Positions 23,829 through 29,957 of a DNA stretch of 36,872 nt are shown in pieces. Made by a program: the position numbers and the translations under genes. The first letter of the stretch is position 1, and the number at the start of each line of letters is the position of its first letter. Source of the DNA: Terriglobales bacterium (GTDB lineage: Bacteria; Acidobacteriota; Terriglobia; Terriglobales; Acidobacteriaceae); assembly GCA_030038475.1 (NCBI GenBank), contig JASHOU010000030.1, positions 1 through 36,872 on the forward strand, given 5' to 3'. Under the pieces are notes generated by a model, which was given only the letters and a program-made list of their open reading frames with translations, was not told the origin of the DNA and did not search any database.

Positions 23829-23975
23829 GGTTTAGCCGCTAAACCCAAGATTCTCCAGAGGAAGATTTCTCCACCGCGATTGAATGAAATCCAGCCCCGG
23901 AGGGGCGTCCAGTTGATTAGCCCAGCGCTTCAGCGCTGGAGAAAGTGCGACAAATCCCAAAGTCCCAGAGGGACG
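23829..23975. repeat. mosaic of small palindromes (REP-like)
   Basis: Several perfect hairpins follow one another: GGTTTAG-CCG-CTAAACC (23829-23845), CCCC-GGA-GGGG (23895-23905), CCAGCGCTTCAGCGCTGG (23922-23939) and GTCCC-AGA-GGGAC (23962-23974). This reads as a REP-type intergenic element between the divergent sigma factor and phosphatase genes. Confidence 0.55.
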
Positions 23976-24106
23976 ACCATCTCTCACCACACTCTTTGAC
24001 CCCTGAGGAAACACCCGGCCCGCGACACCTCCCTCAGAGATGTTAAAGTTACTGTGGCTGTCATCCATCCCCCATTTGCCTTGGATCAACCGAGGTTCTG
24101 GCCGCA

Positions 24107-25060
24107 ATGCAGCACATCGTCAACAACCTTTGGCTTGGCGGTCAATACGACGCCGACGAACTGGTTCACGACAATCCAGAAAAAATCACGGCCATCCTCA
24201 ACGTCCGCGGCCCCGATGCCTACAATCCGCCGGGACGGGACCAATCCGCCGAGCATCCTGGCAAAGCGTACAAATATATTCCAGCGCCCGACATCGGCAC
24301 CGTTTATCCCCGGCATGTGAAGGAAGCCGTCGAGTGGCTCGGGGAACAAACCGGCAAAGGCGCACGCATATTGATCCATTGCAAGCACGGAATCTCGCGC
24401 TCGCCAGCTTTCCTGGCCGCGTTCATGGTCGTGAGCGGAATCTCCTCGAACCTCGAGGACGCGAAGATTCTGATCTCTCAGCATCGGCCCGTTCACCCGG
24501 CGGCGCAGCTTGTCGATCCCGCAACCCGTGTTGTCCTGATCTGCGCGCTCACCGGGTTGCCCAACCGCGCTGCCTTTGACCGGGGAAACACCAGTCCCTT
24601 CGTGGCCATCGCTGACGTCCACCACATGCGCATTTTTAACGAGATGTATGGTCAACTCTCCGGTGACAAGCTCCTGTGCAGGCTTGCCTACGTGCTCCTC
24701 GGCGCCAAACTTGACGCCTACCACGACGCCGGAGACAAATTCCTATGCAAAGCTGATTCTCACCAGGACGGCTCTCAGTCGGATGGCTCTGGACCGGACG
24801 GTTCCAAACTCGACGGCTCTAAGTCAGATTTGGCCGCCAAGCTCTCCGAAGCTCGGCAGGTTTTTATGCGGCCATTTCAGCTCTATGCCAACGGCCACAT
24901 CCAAACCATCGAGGGGATGGATTTTTCCTTCGGCATCGGCGCAACTCTGAAAGAAGCGGAGTCTGCCCTGCACGAAGCAAAAAGGTCAGCACTCCAAAAC
25001 GAGCCACCAGAGTGGCTGCGGCGGATTATTGCCATGGGCGGCCGCGGCCAAGTCTGGTAA
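24107..25060 (+). CDS. dual-specificity phosphatase fused to a degenerate GGDEF domain
   Basis: The 317-residue soluble protein has two parts. Residues 1-130 are a dual-specificity/tyrosine phosphatase: general-acid candidate Asp62 (PAPDIG) and the active-site loop HCKHGISRS (His91, Cys92, Arg98), a full HCx5R motif. Residues 145-300 follow the GGDEF diguanylate cyclase pattern: LTGLPNRAAFD (148-158), the first metal Asp in AIADVHHMRIFNEMYG (Asp170; the second Asp of DxD is His), QLSGDKLLCRLA, the signature position AGDKF (208-212) instead of GGDEF, and FSFGIGATLKEAESALHEAKR near the end. The signature is degenerate, so cyclase activity is unlikely; nucleotide binding remains possible. A 15-bp repeat (residues 221-240, D-G-S units) lies after AGDKF. 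ATG 24107 was chosen because the phosphatase fold starts at once. Confidence 0.88.
   Translation: MQHIVNNLWLGGQYDADELVHDNPEKITAILNVRGPDAYNPPGRDQSAEHPGKAYKYIPAPDIGTVYPRHVKEAVEWLGEQTGKGARILIHCKHGISRSPAFLAAFMVVSGISSNLEDAKILISQHRPVHPAAQLVDPATRVVLICALTGLPNRAAFDRGNTSPFVAIADVHHMRIFNEMYGQLSGDKLLCRLAYVLLGAKLDAYHDAGDKFLCKADSHQDGSQSDGSGPDGSKLDGSKSDLAAKLSEARQVFMRPFQLYANGHIQTIEGMDFSFGIGATLKEAESALHEAKRSALQNEPPEWLRRIIAMGGRGQVW
24767..24826 (+). repeat. 15-bp tandem repeat inside the phosphatase-GGDEF gene
   Basis: Four in-frame 15-base units (first GACGGCTCTCAGTCG, second GATGGCTCTGGACCG) encode DGSQS, DGSGP, DGSKL and DGSKS. They form a hydrophilic loop insertion after the AGDKF strand of the GGDEF-like domain. 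Confidence 0.88.
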
Positions 25061-25170
25061 TCCAAGCTTCACTGATTTTTCCGTGCAAGCAGCGCGTGTC
25101 AGTTAGTGGAAACGCGATGTTTCGACAGTGACCGATTCGTGAGTTCTACAAGTCGGCGAGCCAGGCACAT

Positions 25171-25198
25171 AAAAAACCGCCCAGCCAGAGCTGAGCGG
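25171..25198 (-). terminator. rho-independent terminator of the Gloeo_Verruco gene
   Basis: On the minus strand CCGCTCAGC pairs with GCTGGGCGG over 9 positions (one G-T pair), loop TCTG, followed by TTTTTT. It lies about 95 bases after the gene's stop. Confidence 0.85.
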
Positions 25199-25202
25199 GG
25201 CA

Positions 25203-25282
25203 GAGTCGAACGCTTGCAGCAACACACTCGACTCTAATGTCGCGCACTTCGACCCTGCACATGCGACGTCAAAGTGCGCGAC
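25203..25282. repeat. two consecutive inverted repeats before the terminator
   Basis: AGAGTCGA (25203-25210) pairs with TCGACTCT (25228-25235), and GTCGCGCACTT (25239-25249) pairs perfectly with AAGTGCGCGAC (25272-25282). With the terminator, three hairpins are lined up over 110 bases downstream of the Gloeo_Verruco gene, as a structured 3' region or a small RNA would look. Confidence 0.55.
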
Positions 25283-25294
25283 TAGGCGAGCACC

Positions 25295-26593
25295 CTAAGG
25301 AGTCAGTTCGAAGACAACGCCAGCCCCGTTCGATCCTCCCGCGGAGGTAGTGCCGTACAGATTGCCCGCGCCGTCGGGAATCAAGCCGCTGAACGGGGTG
25401 CGTCCGTCCGCGCCGTTAAAACTCCAGGGAAGAGGCTTCATATATTTCCAATGGTCCAAGCCTATCCAATTTAGCCCAAAGACAACCCCATCCCCGTCCT
25501 CGCCACCCAACGCGGTGCCGTAAAGGTATTCGTAGTACTCGTTCCCGAAATATACGACCCCGCCCCAAGGATAGAAACCGTCTTTTTTGCCGCCGAGAAA
25601 GGAGTGGCGAACAATAAACGTCCGCTGCTCGCTCTTTTTCTTTCCCTTCAGATAGACCAGCATGTAGATTGTTCCGTGGTTCTCCGCGCCGCCATACACT
25701 GTCGTACCGTAAATGTCCCCCCACGGGTCGAGGACGGGGGTGCTTTCTGCATCGAGGCCATCTTTAGCGCCACCGCGAAAGGTGTGGAGCCCGGTCACCC
25801 TCCAACCGCCTTCGCCGTCCGGTGACATCTCGAATACGGATTCAGATTCGGTAGTGTAGATGTTCCCGGCACTATCCATACTCAAGCCGGCACAGTTCTC
25901 CTCGTAAGGATCAATCGGCGTGATCACTTGGATCGTCCAATCGCCCCCGAACGGGCTCAGTTCGAAGACGGTTCCGGAACTATTCTTGCCGCCGGAATAC
26001 GTTTTGCCGTAGAGATTGCCCGCCCCGTCCATGATCAGGCCGTTCACTGGATTAGCGCCATCCGCACTGCCAGTAAAGCTGTACAGCACGGTCTCCGTCC
26101 AGCTTCCTCCCACGGGACTAAGTTCGAACACGACACCGTATCCATTCGCGCCGCTGTTGTACGCCGTTCCATAGAGATTTCCCGCCCCGTCGAACATCAC
26201 GTAAGAGTAGGTTGGGTTCGCTCCGTCCGATCCTCCAGTGAAACTGTAGAGCACGGTCTCGTTCCAGCCCCCGTCGCCATTCGGGGAAAGCTCAAATACG
26301 GTTCCATCTCCCCATAGCCCCCCAGAGTAGGTCGTCCCATAGAGGTTGCCAGCAGCGTCAAAGGCGAGGTTGGACGTGGGGTCGCCGCCGTCGCTGCCGC
26401 CCGTGAAGCTATAGAGCACAGTCTCAGTTTGTCCCCTCGCAGGAAGAGCAAAAAGCAACAGCAATGCGAGCACGGCGAGGGTGAGAACGACGAAGGTGAT
26501 CGCGGCTGCCAATCTCGTCGAGCCGAATCTCGGTTCGCCATCGGAAGTGTCGAGATGGCGTCTCGCCACGGTATTCATTGCCGATGAATGCAT
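25295..26593 (-). CDS. secreted Gloeo_Verruco-type repeat protein
   Basis: The 432-residue protein has a membrane segment or signal peptide late in the N-terminus (about residues 27-55, AAAITFVVLTLAVLALLLLFALPARGQ). The mature part consists of about eight repeats of roughly 45-55 residues with the core ETVLYSFTGG-x-DGANP ... DGAGNLYGTTYSGG-x-GxGTVFELSP, as in the TIGR03803 Gloeo_Verruco family. Such repeats are expected to form a beta-propeller-like extracellular structure; function is unknown. The middle repeats (about residues 225-330) are less regular. GAGGAGG sits 5 bases before the ATG at 26593. A strong terminator follows. The gene is monocistronic. Confidence 0.9.
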   Translation of the reverse strand: MHSSAMNTVARRHLDTSDGEPRFGSTRLAAAITFVVLTLAVLALLLLFALPARGQTETVLYSFTGGSDGGDPTSNLAFDAAGNLYGTTYSGGLWGDGTVFELSPNGDGGWNETVLYSFTGGSDGANPTYSYVMFDGAGNLYGTAYNSGANGYGVVFELSPVGGSWTETVLYSFTGSADGANPVNGLIMDGAGNLYGKTYSGGKNSSGTVFELSPFGGDWTIQVITPIDPYEENCAGLSMDSAGNIYTTESESVFEMSPDGEGGWRVTGLHTFRGGAKDGLDAESTPVLDPWGDIYGTTVYGGAENHGTIYMLVYLKGKKKSEQRTFIVRHSFLGGKKDGFYPWGGVVYFGNEYYEYLYGTALGGEDGDGVVFGLNWIGLDHWKYMKPLPWSFNGADGRTPFSGLIPDGAGNLYGTTSAGGSNGAGVVFELTP

Positions 26594-26906
26594 AGTCCCT
26601 CCTCATAATTTTGTTCTTTGTTGTGAGCCCTCGGTGGTTAGGAGAGTTTCCCTCGCGTTCTCCGAGGACCGCTCTTGGTGAATCTCCTTTTCGTTTTTAG
26701 GGATTTTCCTACAGACTAAATAGATACCCTTGGGTGGGTTCTGTCAGTGCACTTTGTCACCAGGCACTGTGATTGCCGGATGCTTCACAGGTTCGCGCTT
26801 CCTTGCAAATGAGGGTTCTGCGTGTCGCGTTCTCGTGAAATGGCTCCTGACCAGCACGCGAGCAACTAGGAATCTCATCCCCTCCGCGTACTCGAACCGG
26901 CGAACC
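26594..26906. other. spacer between Gloeo_Verruco and moaD genes
   Basis: This 313-base spacer has no credible gene. A near-palindrome TAGGGATTTTCCTA (26698-26711) lies about 105 bases upstream of the Gloeo_Verruco start and could be an operator. The remainder shows nothing recognisable; no intrinsic terminator was seen after moaD. Confidence 0.4.
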
Positions 26907-27188
26907 CTACTCCGCCCCGCCCGCGATTGAAGGCACCAGTAGCACCTCGTCGCCATCTTGAAACGAATACGCCGCGCCGCCCAGGAAGCGAATGTCTTCC
27001 TCATTCACGTAAATATTCAGGAAGCGCCGCGTTTCTCCCGCCTCATCCCGCAGATGCGGCTTCAGGTCCGGAAACTGCGAATCAAGGTGCGAGAACAGCT
27101 CGCTGAGATTTGTCGCCGAACAGACCACGCTCGGAGTTCCAGCCGTAAGCCGCCGCAATGCCGTCGGTATTTGAACTGTAATGCTCAT
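26907..27188 (-). CDS. MoaD/ThiS-family sulfur carrier protein
   Basis: The 93-residue ubiquitin-like protein has MSITVQIPTALRRLTAG at the start, SELFSHLDSQFPDLKPHLRDEAGETRRFLNIYVNEEDIRFLGG in the middle and FQDGDEVLLVPSIAGG near the end, which is the typical beta-grasp carrier layout of the CysO/MoaD group. Sulfur is carried as a thiocarboxylate on the terminal Gly of the GG pair. Here two residues (Ala-Glu) follow the Gly90-Gly91, so the tail must be trimmed before activation, as done by JAMM/Mec-type proteases in CysO-like systems. It lies directly downstream of the thrC-like gene in the same operon, under a SAM riboswitch, which suggests a role in sulfur amino acid synthesis rather than molybdopterin. 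Confidence 0.92.
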   Translation of the reverse strand: MSITVQIPTALRRLTAGTPSVVCSATNLSELFSHLDSQFPDLKPHLRDEAGETRRFLNIYVNEEDIRFLGGAAYSFQDGDEVLLVPSIAGGAE

Positions 27189-27226
27189 AAAAACCTCCAG
27201 GGCCGAATGCCCGAATGAATGGAATC

Positions 27227-27322
27227 AGTCGTTGGTCGTTAGTCGTTAGCAAACCCGACCACGACCGAATTGCCACAAGCTTTCGCGACCCGCGAGCGAC
27301 TAACGACCATCAACTATCGACC
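27227..27322. repeat. heptamer tandem repeat in two convergent arms
   Basis: The thrC-moaD spacer carries AGTCGTT, GGTCGTT, AGTCGTT (27227-27247) and an opposing arm (27296-27322) with units GGTCGAT, AGTTGAT, GGTCGTT and AGTCGCT on the other strand. The 13-mer TGGTCGTTAGTCG is present in both arms and is identical to that at 3975-3987. Confidence 0.85.
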
Positions 27323-27327
27323 TTGCT

Positions 27328-28611
27328 CTACCGCCCAACTGCCGCCGTCTCCGTCACAGCCGACGACAAACTCGCCTTCGACGCCAGATACGCCTCAAAC
27401 TCGGCCAGCTTGGGAGCAATCGCCGTCTCGCTGGAAGAACGATACTTATCCACCAGCACGTCGGTGGTCTTCAGCCCATTGCCGGTCACGCAGATCACGG
27501 TCGTCTCATCCGGCAAAATCCGATCCTGATGAATCAGCTTGCGCGCCGTTCCCACCGTCACCCCGCCGGCCGTTTCGGTGAAAACGCCTTCGCTCTCCGC
27601 CAGCAGTTGAATCGACTCGACAACCTCTGTATCCGTGATATCTTCCGCCCACCCGCCGCTCTTGTTGATCGCCTGCAAGGCGTAATGTCCGTCGGCCGGA
27701 TTGCCAATCGCCAGCGACCGCGCAATCGTCTTCGGCCGCTGCGGCTCAATCTCGCTGCTGTACTGCTTGATCGCTGTCGAAATCGGCGAACATCCCGCCG
27801 CCTGCGCGCCAAAGAACTTTACCGGCTTCGGATCGACCAGCTTCAAAAGAATCAGCTCATCGAACGCCTTCTTGATTTTGGTAATCAACGAGCCGCCCGC
27901 CATCGGCACCACTACGTTGTCCGGCAATCGCCAGCCCAGTTGCTCGGCAATCTCATAGCCCACCGTCTTCGAACCCTCCGCGTAGTACGGGCGAAGATTC
28001 ACGTTCACGAATCCCCACCGGTGCTCATCGGCGATCTGCGAGCACAACCGGTTCACGTGATCGTAGCTGCCATTGATGCGCACCACCTCCGCGCCATAAA
28101 CCTGCGTGCCGAGAATTTTCGCCGGCTCCAGATCGGAAGGAATAAAAATCCACGCCTTGAATCCCTCGCGCGCCGCCTGTGCCGCCACCGAATTCGCCAG
28201 GTTTCCGGTCGACGAGCACGCCACCACTTCAAACCCAAAGCTGCGCGCATTCGCCAGCGCAACCGCAACCACGCGGTCTTTGAAGCTCAAAGTCGGCAGG
28301 CAAACGGCATCATTCTTGATGAACAACCGCCGCGATCCGATCTTCTCTCCCAGCCGTGGCGCGCTCGTGAGCGGCGTGAAGCCAACCGGCAACGACGGCT
28401 GAGACTCCGCCGGCAGCGGCAGCAATTCCCGATACCGCCACATATTCGGAGCGCGCGAGGCGAACGCGTCACGCGAAACGTGCGCGCGCAGCGAATCGTA
28501 ATCGTAGGTGACTTCCAGCGGCGAGAAGCAGCTTTCGCAGATGCTGCGTGGCTGGTTAGCGTAGGTTTTGCCGCATTCGCGGCAGCGGAGCTGGTACGTG
28601 CTCGTTCCCAT
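27328..28611 (-). CDS. thrC: threonine synthase-like PLP enzyme
   Basis: Threonine synthase converts O-phosphohomoserine to threonine. The 427-residue protein has an N-terminal zinc-ribbon-like segment (CRECGKTYANQPRSICESCFSPLE), then the PLP fold with LPTLSFKDRVVAVALANA (PLP Lys), CSSTGNLANSVAAQAAREG (phosphate-binding and substrate loop), GAEVVRINGSYDHVNRLC and VVPMAGGSLITKIKKAF, and the late TETAGGVTVGTARKL and VICVTGNGLKTTDVL. All catalytic motifs are kept. Its leader is a SAM riboswitch, and a MoaD-like sulfur carrier follows. A plain threonine gene is not expected under SAM control, so it may instead (or also) make homocysteine by putting carrier-bound sulfur on phosphohomoserine; this is inference. 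Confidence 0.92.
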   Translation of the reverse strand: MGTSTYQLRCRECGKTYANQPRSICESCFSPLEVTYDYDSLRAHVSRDAFASRAPNMWRYRELLPLPAESQPSLPVGFTPLTSAPRLGEKIGSRRLFIKNDAVCLPTLSFKDRVVAVALANARSFGFEVVACSSTGNLANSVAAQAAREGFKAWIFIPSDLEPAKILGTQVYGAEVVRINGSYDHVNRLCSQIADEHRWGFVNVNLRPYYAEGSKTVGYEIAEQLGWRLPDNVVVPMAGGSLITKIKKAFDELILLKLVDPKPVKFFGAQAAGCSPISTAIKQYSSEIEPQRPKTIARSLAIGNPADGHYALQAINKSGGWAEDITDTEVVESIQLLAESEGVFTETAGGVTVGTARKLIHQDRILPDETTVICVTGNGLKTTDVLVDKYRSSSETAIAPKLAEFEAYLASKASLSSAVTETAAVGR

Positions 28612-28670
28612 GGTGCAACTCTTTCCGTGACTGAGTGGGACGAGCCGGGGAAAATTTCCCCATTTACTGC

Positions 28671-28699
28671 AAAACCCCTTTTCCGAATGGGAAAAGAGG
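28671..28699 (-). terminator. leader terminator of the SAM riboswitch
   Basis: On the minus strand CCTCTTTTCC pairs with GGAAAAGGGG over 10 positions, loop CATTC, and TTTTG follows. It lies between the aptamer and thrC, the expected place for the expression platform that ends transcription when SAM is bound. A second palindrome-like GGGGAAAATTTCCCC follows at 28647-28661. Confidence 0.75.
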
Positions 28700-28747
28700 C
28701 TCGGGAGATGCGAAACTCTAAATCGAAATCAGTTCGCTTACCCGAAT

Positions 28748-28862
28748 CTCATGGTCCCCGTTACCGGGCGAGAGTTGGCACCTGTCAACAAGGATATATG
28801 ATCCCCATCCGGTTGCCGTGGCGTCCTAGGGCTCGTCCCTCAGCCACTCTGCATGAAATTCC
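28748..28862 (-). ncRNA. SAM-I (S-box) riboswitch
   Basis: Read on the minus strand the leader contains the S-box landmarks in order: P1 5' strand TTTCATG, AGAGTGGCTGAGGGACGAG, GCCC, the GGCAACC-type word (CACGGCAACCGG), a hairpin, GGTGCCAACTC, another hairpin (CCCGGTAACGGGG), and the closing P1 strand CATGAGA. The P1 arms pair over 7 bases. It is preceded by a sigma-70 promoter and followed by a terminator hairpin, so SAM should switch the thrC-moaD operon off. No folding program was run; the call rests on the order and spacing of conserved words. Confidence 0.9.
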
Positions 28863-28894
28863 GATTTGCTCAATGAGGAGCAAACCTGACGAAA

Positions 28895-28923
28895 AGATTA
28901 CAGCCGACCAATCGGTCTGTCAA
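28895..28923 (-). promoter_or_regulatory. sigma-70 promoter of the riboswitch-thrC-moaD operon
   Basis: TTGACA (28923-28918) and TAATCT (28900-28895) are separated by exactly 17 bases on the minus strand. The expected transcription start is near 28888, about 25 bases before the riboswitch P1. The spacer contains GACC-GATT-GGTC, a small palindrome. Confidence 0.75.
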
Positions 28924-28965
28924 GCGCGTTTTGCAGGGTTATGCCTTCGACACGTTCATCCAAAG

Positions 28966-29262
28966 CTATTGACGAACGTCGATGAATACCTGAACCAGCA
29001 TCATCGCTATCAGGAGAGCCCACATGCGCCTTTGATTGCTTTCTGGCGTAACAGACCTTGCCGTCAAGAGAAAGACTACGGACAGGGCTCCCCCCACGAT
29101 ATATTCTGCTGTGATGATTTTGCCATTCAGCGACATCGGGCCCGACCAAAGAAACCGGTCGAGCACCAAGCCGCCTAGAAAAGACGCGAAAAATATGCTG
29201 AACGCTACAATCGTGAGTCGGTGACTAGGTGGTGCTGGTCGGGGTGGAATCTCGTCGAACAT
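28966..29262 (-). CDS. small membrane protein of unknown function
   Basis: The 98-residue product starts MFDEIPPRPAPPSHR and has three likely membrane spans: LTIVAFSIFFASFLGGLVL, IITAEYIVGGALSVVFLL and MWALLIAMMLVQVFI. AAGGTAG lies about 5 bases before the ATG at 29262; an open frame extends upstream but has no similar signal. No family is recognised. It lies just upstream of the SAM-riboswitch promoter, in the same direction, and may be the last gene of a small-gene cluster starting at 29712. Confidence 0.7.
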   Translation of the reverse strand: MFDEIPPRPAPPSHRLTIVAFSIFFASFLGGLVLDRFLWSGPMSLNGKIITAEYIVGGALSVVFLLTARSVTPESNQRRMWALLIAMMLVQVFIDVRQ

Positions 29263-29335
29263 AACTACCTTATTCAGTTTTCTTTTTTGATCCGGTTTTT
29301 TCGTTCCTTTTCCGCCGGCTTCATCTTGAGCACAT

Positions 29336-29572
29336 TCAAGACGCCCTAAAAACCGGCTTCGCCGGCCCGCACACCGATTCAAACCAGCGGCTGATATATA
29401 CCTGGGCGTGGCCTTCGCCGCAGAAATGCCGCGCCGTCGGGGTCATGGCCGCGGTCAAATCCCATTTGATGACCGCGAGCTTCCGCTCTCCGCACTCGAT
29501 CACAAACCAATGGATCGGATTCTCGCTGACAATCCCGCAAATCTCGCATTGAAATTCCTTCACGCTCGACAT
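29336..29572 (-). CDS. small CxxC protein, possible zinc binder
   Basis: The 78-residue product has one CxxC motif near the start (FQCEICGIVSENPIHWFVIECGERKLAVIKWD), a Cys-His pair later (TARHFCGEGHAQVYISRWFESVCG), and no signal peptide. The CEIC and RHFCGEGH elements look like a split zinc site. ATG 29572 has no strong ribosome site, but the stop of the preceding short gene is 5 bases away, so translation is probably coupled. The family is not recognised with certainty. Confidence 0.75.
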   Translation of the reverse strand: MSSVKEFQCEICGIVSENPIHWFVIECGERKLAVIKWDLTAAMTPTARHFCGEGHAQVYISRWFESVCGPAKPVFRAS

Positions 29573-29577
29573 GCGGC

Positions 29578-29712
29578 TTAGCTGGCCCCCGCCTGCTTTT
29601 TCTCGGCCGCCTCCAGCTTGCGCAACGCCGCCATGGTTGCCGCTGACGTATCCTTCCGTTTCTTGCTCTTTTGCCGACGCTTGGTCTTCGTGGTGTAGTG
29701 ATTTTGCGACAC
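29578..29712 (-). CDS. 44-residue highly basic protein, GTG start
   Basis: A short frame begins with GTG at 29712, 4 bases after AGGAG, and ends with TAA at 29578. It encodes 44 residues: a Lys/Arg-rich first half (SQNHYTTKTKRRQKSKKRKD) and an Ala/Lys/Glu-rich helix ending QAGAS. It stops 5 bases before the CxxC gene. Spacing, ribosome site and ordered codon use support a real gene. The composition suggests nucleic-acid binding, but the family is unknown. Confidence 0.6.
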   Translation of the reverse strand: MSQNHYTTKTKRRQKSKKRKDTSAATMAALRKLEAAEKKQAGAS

Positions 29713-29760
29713 ACAGTCTCCTGTCTGGTTCAGATCTTCACGCTGATTCGCGCTGGGTCA

Positions 29761-29848
29761 AGCAAAAGATGCCCGAGTAAATGGCCGAGCAAAATGGCGC
29801 CCGAACAAATAATGCCCCAGCAAATGGCGCTCGAGCCAATCGCTCCGC
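29761..29848. repeat. 15-bp-period tandem repeat in an intergenic spacer
   Basis: Six units beginning AGCAAA or AACAAA, of 15, 12, 16, 15, 15 and about 15 bases (for example AGCAAAAGATGCCCG and AGCAAATGGCGCTCG). The array sits between the start of the 44-residue gene and ddl. It is not clearly in any coding frame. A perfect palindrome CTCACCGGTGAG lies downstream at 29945-29956. Confidence 0.75.
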
Positions 29849-29957
29849 ACGACCTCAATTGTACTTGTTAGCCCTTCGGAAACGCGACAGGAAGTGCTTC
29901 GGCGGACAGCAGGCGACAGAAGTTTTCCACGCGCCCACCACCTCTCACCGGTGAGCC

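Noticed and set aside
23832-24107. 91-codon minus-strand frame over the palindrome mosaic
   Set aside because: It translates REP-like repeats (LSPALKRWANQLDAPPG); similar spurious frames arise wherever such repeats occur.
24107-25060. Active diguanylate cyclase
   Set aside because: The signature is AGDKF and the second metal Asp is replaced by His, so catalysis is unlikely.
27529-29178. Long open frame (549 codons) on the plus strand opposite thrC
   Set aside because: Arg/His/Leu-rich composition of an antisense shadow; the minus strand has a clear threonine synthase-like gene and riboswitch in the same place.
29571-29780. 69-codon plus-strand frame over the 44-residue gene
   Set aside because: No ribosome site and runs into the 15-bp repeat; the minus-strand frame has AGGAG and a tight link to the next gene.
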